From contig JAMOQF010000172.1 of assembly GCA_027064125.1 (NCBI GenBank), positions 1 through 33,747 of the forward strand: a stretch of DNA of 33,747 bases. The letters run 5' to 3'. The DNA comes from Acidobacteriota bacterium. GTDB taxonomy: Bacteria; Acidobacteriota; JAAYUB01; JAMOQF01. Under the pieces are notes generated by a model that did no database searches, had not been told where the DNA came from, and saw only the letters and a program-made list of their open reading frames with translations. This document shows, in pieces, positions 23,096-30,846 of this stretch. Each line of letters opens with the position of its first letter. The first letter of the stretch is position 1. The position numbers and the translations under genes were made by a program.

Positions 23096-24106
23096 ATGAA
23101 AATTCCCAAAGGAGAACCTCTTCATAAAAATTTGAGTTCCACATTTACCAATTTAAGGAAACTTGTGGAGGAACTTAAAAAGAATGGATTTTCCGGAGTG
23201 GTTGAGGCCCTTGGGGTAAATGTAGATGGCTTAATCCTCATAGATGGTGGGACTATTGCAGGTGTGAGAATAAAGAGAAAGGATGGGGAAGTAGATTTTG
23301 GTAAAAAATTTTTGAATTCCCTTTATGAGTTAAGTGAAAATGAAGAATTGATTATTTCCACCTATAAGTTGCCTCCTGAATCCATAATATATTTAACTCT
23401 ATTTTTAAATAGTAATTTAGTTGAAGAAGGGGTTGACACAAATCAGGTTGAGATAGAATCAATTATAGAAAAGTATAAGGGTATGGATGGAGATTTCTTT
23501 ATAGAAGTTCAATTTAACAAAAATTTGGGTGTGGGGCTCATTTTTATTCAGGAAGGGATAGTTATGGATGGGTTGCTATCTCTTTTGGGAAAGGAATTGA
23601 CCACTTCTGAAGATGCAATAAATGGGATTGTTGAAGGGGCAAAAGAACTTGGAGCAACTGTTTCAGTTTATAAAACGGAATTTGATCCGGAAGTTACTGG
23701 AATGATGACCTTGTCCTTTTCTAAGGAAGAGAAGGAGGAGTTTTTTAATGAACTCTTTTCTATTTTTTTCAGGAATCTCGACAATTTTTCAAAAAGGAAA
23801 GAGGATATAGAATTGCTTGTTAGAGAGACTGCTCTTGAACTTGCAGAAAATTATCCTATACTTGATCCTTTTTTAGGAGAATTTTTGTATAAAAATGGGA
23901 AAGTTGAAATAAATACCCTTGAAGAGGAAGAGGAACTTGTTATCTCTATTTTTAAATTACTGGAATCCCTTTTAAAGAAATTTGAAGAGAGGAAGTGGAG
24001 ATTTAATTTAAATTCTTTCAAGGATGCAGCAAGAAAGGGTTTGCTTGATAGAAATGCTGTTTTTTATGAAAAGCATGGTATTGAAAGTAAGATAGATAAA
24101 TTATAA
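23096..24106 (+). CDS. Hypothetical protein of the DUF4388/roadblock operon
   Basis: The protein is 336 residues and I do not recognise its family with confidence. The first 110 residues have a strand-turn pattern (FSGVVEALGVNVDGLILIDGGTIAGVRI) like DUF4388-type sensor domains. The middle (FFIEVQFNKNLGVGLIFIQEGIVMDGLL, ELGATVSVYKTE) repeats a similar pattern. The C-terminal third is helical (LVRETALELAENYPILDPFLGEFLY split by a turn), comparable to the helical tail of the fourth protein of this operon. No catalytic motif, signal peptide or membrane segment is seen. It is cytosolic by prediction and co-transcribed with its neighbours. Confidence 0.65.
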   Translation: MKIPKGEPLHKNLSSTFTNLRKLVEELKKNGFSGVVEALGVNVDGLILIDGGTIAGVRIKRKDGEVDFGKKFLNSLYELSENEELIISTYKLPPESIIYLTLFLNSNLVEEGVDTNQVEIESIIEKYKGMDGDFFIEVQFNKNLGVGLIFIQEGIVMDGLLSLLGKELTTSEDAINGIVEGAKELGATVSVYKTEFDPEVTGMMTLSFSKEEKEEFFNELFSIFFRNLDNFSKRKEDIELLVRETALELAENYPILDPFLGEFLYKNGKVEINTLEEEEELVISIFKLLESLLKKFEERKWRFNLNSFKDAARKGLLDRNAVFYEKHGIESKIDKL

Positions 24107-24129
24107 AATTTGATATAGAGAGAGTGAAT

Positions 24130-24624
24130 ATGGACAAACTGTATGAAAATTTAATAAAAGAGGTAAATGAAGTTATAGGGGTTGTTTCAAGTTATCTTAT
24201 AAGTTCAAGAGGTGAAATTATTTACCCCAAAAGTGTTAGTGATTTTTCATATCTCACAAAGGAATCTTTTGTCTATATTGTTAAGGCCCTGGGGATATTT
24301 GATTTAATAGGTGAAAATGTCCTTGAACTTGAAGCAGATTTTCATGATGGGAAACTATATATTATAAACAACCTGGGATTAAAGGTTCCCACTTCCCTTG
24401 GAGTTGAAAAGGTGTTTCTTGTGGTTGTGGGAGGAGTGAATTTAAGTAAATCACACCTTAAAATGGCTCTAAATGTTTCAATTGCAAATCTTGTTTCCAA
24501 TAAGAAATATAAAAAAATGGGCGATCCCATTCCCATAAGTTTTTCAAGTAATTTATCACCTGGCAAACTTTCAGGTGATGAGGTGGAATATGTGAAGAGA
24601 ATAAGGGAATTGGCCCAAAAATAA
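24130..24624 (+). CDS. Roadblock/LC7-like protein
   Basis: The product is 164 residues from ATG 24130, which follows GAGAGAG; a GTG at 24124 is also open. The pattern is that of a single roadblock/LC7 domain: an N-terminal helix (YENLIKEVNEVIGVVSSYLISSRGEII), a middle helix (ESFVYIVKALGIFDLIGEN), strands (LELEADFHDGKLYIINN, VFLVVVGG) and a helix (LKMALNVSIANLVSN). A KMGDPIPISF tail extends beyond the domain. Such proteins form dimers that regulate small GTPases or act as platforms. With the first gene it would give two roadblock proteins in one operon. Confidence 0.65.
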   Translation: MDKLYENLIKEVNEVIGVVSSYLISSRGEIIYPKSVSDFSYLTKESFVYIVKALGIFDLIGENVLELEADFHDGKLYIINNLGLKVPTSLGVEKVFLVVVGGVNLSKSHLKMALNVSIANLVSNKKYKKMGDPIPISFSSNLSPGKLSGDEVEYVKRIRELAQK

Positions 24625-24639
24625 TTTAAGAGGTTTTAT

Positions 24640-25440
24640 ATGAATAACGAAACTTTGAGAGGTAACCTATCTCAGTTAAAGTTAGTGGACATTTTGAGAA
24701 TATTAAATCACAATAAGAGAACAGGCAAACTTTCTCTTCAGTTTAGAAATGGAAGTGCAGATATTTATTTCTTGAATGGAGATATTATTCACGCAAAGAC
24801 AAACGACATGTTTGGGGAAAATGTAATTTATGAGGTTCTTGGAATCAGGGAAGGAACATTTGCTTTTTTCCCTAATATTTCTGTTAAAAACCCCACGATA
24901 AACAGACCTACAAGTGAAATAATAGATAAGGCTGAATTTATTGATGAGGATTGGGAGGAAGTTTCAAAGGTTATTCCCGATTTTAATCTTGTGTTTAAGA
25001 TGACTTCTGGCTCTCCCAAGGAGATATCTTTAAATGCCATGGAGTGGAATGTTTTAAGGCATATAAATGGTAAGGATTCTGTAAAGGATATAGCGGAGAA
25101 GGTAGAGTTAAATTTACTTGATGTGTGTAAGGTCTTTGTTAAACTCTACAATGCGGGCTTAATTGAAGTGGCAGGTGAATCCATTGAGGAACAGGCCCCT
25201 GCTGTTTCTGGAGTGGATCCATATGTTTTTGCAAGAATTTCTCAGAGGCTGGCTGAGGTTGTTGGCCCCCTTGCGGAAATTATAGTTGACGATGCCATAA
25301 AGGATCTCGGTGAAGATAAATTTGCGTTTCCCAAGGAGAAATTGCCCGATTTAGTTGACCTTCTTTCAAAAGAAATAAATGATCCGCAAAAGTTGATTGA
25401 CTTTCAGAAAGATATGCTAAATTTAATAAAAAACATATAA
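24640..25440 (+). CDS. DUF4388 plus winged-helix regulatory protein
   Basis: The protein is 266 residues. An N-terminal DUF4388 domain (residues 5-100) is very clear: LSQLKLVDILRILNHNKRTG, LSLQFRNGSADIYFLNGDII, FGENVIYEVLGIREGTFAFF. A winged-helix-like segment follows at about 140-190 (EWNVLRHINGKDSVKDIAEK, CKVFVKLYNAGLIEV). A helical C-terminal region (RISQRLAEVVGPLAEIIVDD, LPDLVDLLSKEINDPQKLID) resembles the helical tails of other DUF4388 proteins. It is a probable cytosolic signalling or DNA-binding adaptor in the same operon as the HAMP receptor. Confidence 0.8.
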   Translation: MNNETLRGNLSQLKLVDILRILNHNKRTGKLSLQFRNGSADIYFLNGDIIHAKTNDMFGENVIYEVLGIREGTFAFFPNISVKNPTINRPTSEIIDKAEFIDEDWEEVSKVIPDFNLVFKMTSGSPKEISLNAMEWNVLRHINGKDSVKDIAEKVELNLLDVCKVFVKLYNAGLIEVAGESIEEQAPAVSGVDPYVFARISQRLAEVVGPLAEIIVDDAIKDLGEDKFAFPKEKLPDLVDLLSKEINDPQKLIDFQKDMLNLIKNI

Positions 25441-25457
25441 TTTAAGGAGAGGGAAAA

Positions 25458-26669
25458 TTGAAACTTAGTATTAGAAAAAAACTGTTAGGTTTAACCTTTT
25501 TTGCTACAGTTGTACCTCTTTTAGTTGTGGCAGGAGTAATAGGTTTTGTCGTTGCAAAGAAAACCTATGAGGATTCCATCAATAGAATTACCACTTATTC
25601 CAACATTGCCAATAAGGTTTATAAATATAGGATGGAAGAGATAAAGAAAAATCTTGAAGAACTTGGGGTTTTAACTTTGCAGTTTAAATATATAGATGTT
25701 TTAAAAGGAAACGCTCAAAACCAGGCTCAAAATGTTCCCTTTACCACTAAAGAAGTTGAAAATGTATTTTCAATTTTTAAGACTAAAAATAATCTTGATT
25801 TTCTGGATTTAGTGGATGGAAGTGGAAAGATTATATACAGGGTCAATAATCCTTCCAAAAGTGGAGAATCCATTGTTTCCATGGAGCCATCAATTGGAGG
25901 AAAGGCTTTTAGTAGTAAAAAAGTAATTTATGGAACCATTAAACTGGCAAGAGATTTCATTTCCTTTGAGAAATTGGATGATTTTTTAAATTTAGGTTTT
26001 GGTAAGACAGTTGACAGTGCTCTTTGTATAGAAGTTGCGGTTCCAATTGTTTATAAAAACAAGATTTATGGAATGCTTTTGGGTGGAGATATCTTGAATA
26101 AAGATACCTCCCTTGTGGATGGATTTAAGGATATGGTCTTTAAGAAGGATTTTAAATCTGGGGCTGCCACTATATATATGGATGATATTTCAATTGCTTC
26201 CTCCAGGGCAGGTAAGTTGGGTAGGGCACTTGGAGTTAAATTGCCTTCAAAAATTTATTCTGCTTTGAAAGAAACAGGTGAACCCTTCATAGGTCCTGAA
26301 ACAATAAATGGAGTTGACTTCATAAGTGAATATATTCCCATTAAGGACAGTGATAATAGAATGGTTGGGGTTTACGCGGTAAATGTTGAGCAGGGATGGT
26401 TTAAAAAGATGGAAGTTTACTTGAGAAATGTAATTTTAATTGTTATTGGACTCGCTATACTTTTTGCACTTATACTTACCTTTTTCCTTGCTACGAAATT
26501 TACTAAGCCAATTGAAGAATTAAGGGATGCCGCCAATAAGATAAGTTTGGGTGATATGGATGTTAAGATTTCAATCAAGACAGGAGATGAACTTGAGAGC
26601 CTTTCAAATTCCCTTGAGAGGATGAGGTTGAGTTTAAAGGCAGCAATAGAGAGATTGAGAAAGAGATAA
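25458..26669 (+). CDS. Membrane receptor with Cache-like sensor and HAMP domain, no output domain
   Basis: The product is 403 residues from a TTG behind GGAGAGG; no nearby in-frame ATG fits. A first membrane helix (residues 10-32), a long periplasmic region of Cache type (NNLDFLDLVDGSGKIIYRVN, CIEVAVPIVYKNKIYGMLLGGD, GVYAVNVEQGW), a second membrane helix (about 328-350), then a HAMP domain (FTKPIEELRDAANKISLGDM) are seen. The protein ends about 25 residues after the HAMP domain with a short helix (LESLSNSLERMRLSLKAAIE). Chemoreceptors, kinases and cyclases normally continue here, so this receptor must pass its signal to separate proteins, probably the DUF4388/roadblock proteins encoded just upstream. 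Confidence 0.82.
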   Translation: MKLSIRKKLLGLTFFATVVPLLVVAGVIGFVVAKKTYEDSINRITTYSNIANKVYKYRMEEIKKNLEELGVLTLQFKYIDVLKGNAQNQAQNVPFTTKEVENVFSIFKTKNNLDFLDLVDGSGKIIYRVNNPSKSGESIVSMEPSIGGKAFSSKKVIYGTIKLARDFISFEKLDDFLNLGFGKTVDSALCIEVAVPIVYKNKIYGMLLGGDILNKDTSLVDGFKDMVFKKDFKSGAATIYMDDISIASSRAGKLGRALGVKLPSKIYSALKETGEPFIGPETINGVDFISEYIPIKDSDNRMVGVYAVNVEQGWFKKMEVYLRNVILIVIGLAILFALILTFFLATKFTKPIEELRDAANKISLGDMDVKISIKTGDELESLSNSLERMRLSLKAAIERLRKR

Positions 26670-26731
26670 TTTTTTACTCTTGGAAAATTCTATTTTTTTA
26701 AAGATTGATAATATATTTTTAGAGGGAAGAA

Positions 26732-27046
26732 ATGGAAAAGGAATTTTTGAATTTCGAAAGGGAGGGTTTGTTTTCCTTTCAATTCTCAAATGGAGATTTT
26801 GAGGATATCAATTTAAATGGTGATTGGGATGAAGAGGATTGGGAAGATGAAGATTGGGAAGACGAAGATTGGGAGGATGATGGTTGGCTTGATGAGGATG
26901 AGGATTGGGAAGATGAAGATGAGTGGTGGGATGAAGATGAATGGGATGAAGATGATCTTGACGATGATTATGATGATTTTGACGATGAAGACGATTTTGA
27001 CGATGAAACAGATTGGGACTCCTTTGATTATGAATCCGATGATTAA
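26732..27046 (+). CDS. Extremely acidic Trp-rich repetitive protein (104 aa)
   Basis: The 104-residue product has 60 Asp or Glu residues, 10 Trp, one Lys and one Arg, and no Cys or Pro. The first 30 residues are more ordinary (FLNFEREGLFSFQFSNG). The rest is built of EDEDW-type repeats that turn into DDYDDFDDEDDFDDE. No family is recognised. A GAGGGAAGAA ribosome-binding site precedes the ATG and a strong terminator follows 36 bases after the stop, so it is a real gene unit. It sits 62 bases after the HAMP receptor and may be read through from that operon. Possible roles include binding basic proteins or cations, or DNA mimicry; none is shown by the sequence. Confidence 0.75.
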   Translation: MEKEFLNFEREGLFSFQFSNGDFEDINLNGDWDEEDWEDEDWEDEDWEDDGWLDEDEDWEDEDEWWDEDEWDEDDLDDDYDDFDDEDDFDDETDWDSFDYESDD

Positions 27047-27081
27047 TTAATTTGATCAGATAAATTTAAATTAAAATGGTG

Positions 27082-27104
27082 GGGAGATTTTCTCCCTTTT
27101 TTTT
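27082..27104 (+). terminator. Rho-independent terminator after the acidic protein
   Basis: GGGAGA-TTT-TCTCCC gives a 6-bp stem (extended weakly by neighbouring bases) followed directly by eight T residues (27097-27104). It closes the transcription unit that begins at 22366 or at the acidic gene. Confidence 0.85.
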
Positions 27105-27163
27105 GTTTTAGTGGGCATGATTTTTGCTAATTTTTTTTGTTTTTTTATTTTTAGGAGGTAAAA

Positions 27164-27448
27164 GTGCCAATTTATGAATATATATGTGAATCATGTGGAA
27201 AGAAATTTGACTTTTTACAAAAAATAAGTGACCCTCCCATTGAGGTGTGTCCAGAATGTGGAGGAAAAATGAAAAAACTCATATCAGCCCCTGCTATTAA
27301 GTTTAAAGGAACGGGCTGGTATGTTACAGATTATGGAAAGGGCAATGGTTATTCTCCCAAAGATGTTGATAGAACAAATAATGTGAATAAAACTGTAAAT
27401 GATAGCAAGGAAAAAAAGGTTGAAAAAAGTGTTGCCAAAGAAACTTAA
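27164..27448 (+). CDS. FmdB-family zinc-ribbon protein
   Basis: The protein is 94 residues from a GTG behind a perfect AGGAGGT site. The FmdB/CxxC_CxxC_SSSS domain occupies residues 1-50: MPIYEYICESCGKKFD, Cys8/Cys11 and Cys29/Cys32, then KKLISAPAIKFKGTGWYVTDY. The C-terminal 35 residues are low-complexity and lysine-rich. FmdB was named as a regulator of formamidase, but most members have no known role. It is separated from the acidic gene by a terminator, so it probably has its own promoter. Confidence 0.9.
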   Translation: MPIYEYICESCGKKFDFLQKISDPPIEVCPECGGKMKKLISAPAIKFKGTGWYVTDYGKGNGYSPKDVDRTNNVNKTVNDSKEKKVEKSVAKET

Positions 27449-28245
27449 GAAAATATTTTTTGTATAATTATAAATTAATTTTGAAGGTTTACTCTATGGT
27501 GTATAAATTATCCATTATCCTGGCTTTTCACTGTTAAAAGTGTTTATTTAATTTGTGCCCCTTGAGTTTTGTTTAATATAATATGTCACTTTGTGAATTT
27601 CCTTTTAAAAAAATTTAAGTAAAGTTGTCTGATACTTTTTACAGACGTTAAAATTCAGATTCCAAATTGCCCCTGACTCCAAATCTTGATATGAATCCAT
27701 TTTTCTAAAATTTATTTTTCCTAATTCAATTCAGGTCTGTCCCCCCACCTTTCTCAAAATGCCTTCCTGAAAATTAATAGGGAAAAAGGAATTTTGGTTA
27801 ATCGCTGATTGTTGCAAAAAAATTTAAGTGATTGCCAGTTTCAGGCTTTTCTTTTGTTTACCTTTACTTTTGTCCTTTAGATAACTTATATAAGGAAAAA
27901 AATCATTTAAGTTGTTGATTTTTGATGGAGTATTTTCTTCTTTTTGTTTTTTTATGAGGCTCCACTATTTAAATTCAGACATCCCTTCTTTAAGGGAATT
28001 GTATAACATGACCATGAATTAGATCTGTTTTAAAACAATATGGATGTTAATGAAGATAAAATTGTATACAAAAGGGATGTACAAATTTTAGAGTTATATC
28101 TCTTCTACTTTTAAAAATTTTTAATTATCAAGAGGGTTATTTAAAGAAGAAAATGGAATATTATTTAAATGTCATTCGAATGCGGTCAACTTTGTGGAAA
28201 AATTTATTCTCAAAAAATATATCTCACAAACTGGGTTGAATTGAT
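27449..28245. repeat. Repeat-bearing spacer between fmdB-like and waaF-like genes
   Basis: No gene is supported. A GCGATTAA-type repeat unit lies in reverse orientation at about 27779-27845; its complement reads GCAATCACTTAAAT and then GCGATTAACCAAAATT, matching units at 33229 and 33680. A reverse TTCAGGTCTGTCCCC word is at 27730-27744 and a TTGTCTGATAC word near 27627. A 10-bp palindrome CATTCGAATG is near 28173. The convergent order (fmdB on +, waaF on -) predicts terminators here, but I see no convincing stem. Confidence 0.5.
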
Positions 28246-29259
28246 TTACAGGCTTCTATATTTTTCAAATAAACTGGCAAAAGAATGAAATACGTCATTT
28301 ACTTTTATTTTCTCAAAACATTTGAAATCTTTTGTTGGACATTCCTTTAAAAAACATGGGGAACAATGGGTAATCCCCTTTAAAATGATATTTGTGCTTT
28401 TATTGTATGGGGAAGTTATCACGGGATCCGTTGATCCAAAAATGGCAATTTGTGGTATTGATAGAGCTGCTGCAAGATGCATGGGACCTGAATCATTTGA
28501 AATAAATATATTGCAGTTCAAAATAACTCCCACAAGTTCCAGGATGGTTGTTTTGCCAGTTAGGATATGAACATTTTTCAAATTTTTAGCAATTTCCAGT
28601 GAGGTATTTTCTTCACTTTTACTTCCCACAAGGTAAATCGTTGCGTCAAAGTTTTCCAATATTTTTTTTATTAACTCCCTGTATTTTTCTGGAGGCCACA
28701 TTTTTGTCTTTCCATATGCAGCTCCAGGGTGTATACCCAATATGAATCTTTTTTTTTCAATTGAAAATTTTCTTTGAGTTAGATTTTTTAAGTTGGTCAA
28801 TATCTCTTTTTTTGTAAAGGATAAATCCAGAATGTAATCTTTTATTAACTCTGCCTTTTTAAGGAGGTTTAGGTAATAAAATATATGGTGTTGATTTAAA
28901 ATATCCTTTTCCCTTTTAAAACATTTTGTCAATAATTGGCATCTCAAATCCTTTGAATATCCTATCCTTTCTGGTATACCTGAAAGAAGTCCCAGAATAG
29001 CACTTTCTAAAGAATTGGGAAAGGATATGTAAGTATCAAATCCCTTTTTATTCAAAAGTTTTGCATTTTTCAAAAGTTTATTTTTTTCATAGGGTATGAT
29101 TTCTTCAACCTCTTCAAGCAGAGTAAAAATTTCATCCAGCCCTTTTTTACAAATGACGCTTATTTTTATTTCTGGATTGCTTTTCTTTAAACTTTTTATT
29201 GCTGGTATTGACATTATAATGTCTCCCAGCCAATTTGGAACACGGATTACTACATTCAT
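28246..29259 (-). CDS. waaF: ADP-heptose:LPS heptosyltransferase (WaaF-like, GT9 family)
   Basis: The 337-residue length fits the family. The N-terminus reads VIRVPNWLGDIIMSIPAIKSLKK, with the conserved acceptor-side NWLGD. The C-terminal donor domain has GIHPGAAYGKTKMWPPEKY, IYLVGSKSE, ILTGKTTILELVGVI and FISNDSGPMHLAAAL, the GT9 ADP-heptose pattern. It ends with a CSPCFLKECPTKDFKCF cysteine segment also seen in WaaF. It would add a heptose to the LPS inner core from the cytosolic face. No other LPS-core gene is adjacent; lpxD is 18 kb away. It is divergent from the M16 pair with an AT-rich shared promoter region. WaaF versus WaaC or WaaQ is a best guess. Confidence 0.88.
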   Translation of the reverse strand: MNVVIRVPNWLGDIIMSIPAIKSLKKSNPEIKISVICKKGLDEIFTLLEEVEEIIPYEKNKLLKNAKLLNKKGFDTYISFPNSLESAILGLLSGIPERIGYSKDLRCQLLTKCFKREKDILNQHHIFYYLNLLKKAELIKDYILDLSFTKKEILTNLKNLTQRKFSIEKKRFILGIHPGAAYGKTKMWPPEKYRELIKKILENFDATIYLVGSKSEENTSLEIAKNLKNVHILTGKTTILELVGVILNCNIFISNDSGPMHLAAALSIPQIAIFGSTDPVITSPYNKSTNIILKGITHCSPCFLKECPTKDFKCFEKIKVNDVFHSFASLFEKYRSL

Positions 29260-29273
29260 AAAATTAAATTACT

Positions 29274-29301
29274 TTGATTGTCCATAAATTGGAATTATAA
29301 T
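29274..29301 (+). promoter_or_regulatory. Promoter of the M16 peptidase pair
   Basis: TTGATT (29274-29279) and a perfect TATAAT (29296-29301) have a 16-base spacer. The core ATTATAAT also reads TATAAT on the minus strand, where it may serve the divergent waaF-like gene, though no good -35 is seen there. AAGGAG at 29328-29333 precedes the first start by 5 bases. Confidence 0.65.
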
Positions 29302-29338
29302 ATATATTTTTATGAGATAACAGGATAAAGGAGATGGT

Positions 29339-30832
29339 ATGGTTTTAAAAGTAAAATTTACTTTATTTGTTTTTTTCTTATTTTTGAATGTAATTTTTAT
29401 GTTTGGTTCTCTTTCTGATGTTAGAAACGGAGTGAAAAGTTTTAAACTTAAAAATGGAATGAAATTCATACTTTTTGAAAGACATAAAGTTCCCGTAGTG
29501 TCTTTTGTTACTTTTGTAAATGTGGGATCAGTTAATGAGCCCAAGGGTGAGACGGGCATAACCCATGTTTTTGAGCACATGGCCTTTAAAGGCACCAGAG
29601 TGATAGGAACCGTAGATTATAAAAAAGAAAAACCCATTCTGGATGACATGGATAAGGTTTTTGAGGAGATATTGGCCATTCAGGATGGTGACGATGAAAA
29701 TTTAAAGAGGGAGAAATTACCGGTTTTAAAGAAAAAATTTAGAGAACTTCAGAAAGAGGCTGAAAAATATGTAGTAAATAATGAATTTATGAGGATTTTA
29801 AATGAGAATGGGGCGGAAGGAACAAACGCCCAGACAACTTCTGACTATACCGCCTATTTTATCAATTTGCCTTCAAATAAGGCTGAGTTATGGGCGTATA
29901 TGGAATCTGACAGGATTTTAAATCCTGTGATGAGAGAGTTTTACAAGGAAAAGGAGGTTATTAAGGAAGAGAGGAGGATGAGGGTTGAAAGTAATCCCAT
30001 AGGAAAATTAATTGAAGAAGTTCAGTGTACTGCATTTCAAGCACATCCATACCATCATCCCACAATTGGTTTTATGTCCGACATTGAACATGCCACAAGA
30101 GATGAAGTTAGAAAATTGCACGATAGATACTATTGCGGGAAAAATATTACAATTGCTGTTGTGGGAGATATAACTCTGAAAGAATTGAAGAAACTTGCAG
30201 ATAAGTACTTTTCAAAAATACCATCGGGGGAAGTTAAAGATGAGTATATAACCCCCGAGCCTCCACAGAGATCTAAAAAGATAATTGAGATGAAATCTGA
30301 TGCTCAGCCCCTTGTTTTGATGTGCTTCCACAGGCCTCAACTTAATAGTCCAGAAAATTTTATATTTGATGCTTTGACTGATATACTTTCAGGCGGTAAT
30401 TCTTCTGTATTGTATAAAAAACTGGTAATTGAAGAGAAAAAGGCAATAGCAGTTGGAGCACTTTCAGGTTTTCCAGGAAATAAATATCCTAATTTGTACA
30501 TAGTTTATGCCTTTCCGTCAAATGGTGTGGATGCGAATGATTTACTCAAAAGGCTGGAAGATGAATTGTTTAGGTTGAAAAAAGAAAAAGTTTCAGAAAA
30601 AGAACTTGAAAGGGTAAAGAAAAGAGAGAAATTAATGCTTGTGGAATCTCTTTCCTCCAATCAGGAGATGGCTTTTAATCTGGCGTATTATGAAACCATA
30701 GGTGGAGGATGGGAAAATCTTTTTGATTCTTTGAAAAGAATTGACAGAATCGCGCCTGAGGATATTCTGGATGTGGCAAATAAATATTTCAAAGAAGAAA
30801 ATATGATAATAGGAATCTTAAATAAGAAATAA
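29339..30832 (+). CDS. M16-family zinc peptidase, catalytic subunit
   Basis: The protein is 497 residues with an N-terminal signal segment (FTLFVFFLFLNVIFMFG), so it is exported. The M16 N-domain has the inverted zinc motif HxxEH at His76, Glu79 and His80 (GITHVFEHMAFKGT), and the later glutamate region (EVIKEERRMRVESNP) that supplies the third zinc ligand. The M16 C-domain follows (PEPPQRSKKIIEMKSDAQPL, DALTDILSGGNSSVLYKKLV). The usual R/Y substrate pair of the C-domain is absent (EEKKAIAVGAL). The next gene encodes a partner with the R/Y but no zinc site. The pair probably forms a heteromeric periplasmic protease. Confidence 0.92.
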   Translation: MVLKVKFTLFVFFLFLNVIFMFGSLSDVRNGVKSFKLKNGMKFILFERHKVPVVSFVTFVNVGSVNEPKGETGITHVFEHMAFKGTRVIGTVDYKKEKPILDDMDKVFEEILAIQDGDDENLKREKLPVLKKKFRELQKEAEKYVVNNEFMRILNENGAEGTNAQTTSDYTAYFINLPSNKAELWAYMESDRILNPVMREFYKEKEVIKEERRMRVESNPIGKLIEEVQCTAFQAHPYHHPTIGFMSDIEHATRDEVRKLHDRYYCGKNITIAVVGDITLKELKKLADKYFSKIPSGEVKDEYITPEPPQRSKKIIEMKSDAQPLVLMCFHRPQLNSPENFIFDALTDILSGGNSSVLYKKLVIEEKKAIAVGALSGFPGNKYPNLYIVYAFPSNGVDANDLLKRLEDELFRLKKEKVSEKELERVKKREKLMLVESLSSNQEMAFNLAYYETIGGGWENLFDSLKRIDRIAPEDILDVANKYFKEENMIIGILNKK

Positions 30833-30846
30833 AGGAGTAGGAGATT

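Noticed and set aside
26817-27050. A Met/Lys-rich open frame overlapping the acidic gene in another frame
   Set aside because: It exists because the repeated GATGAAGATTGG text lacks stops in all forward frames; it has no ribosome-binding site and an implausible composition.
27449-28245. Possible tRNA or structured RNA in the long spacer
   Set aside because: I found no cloverleaf, conserved TTCGA arm pattern or known riboswitch core; only dispersed repeat words.
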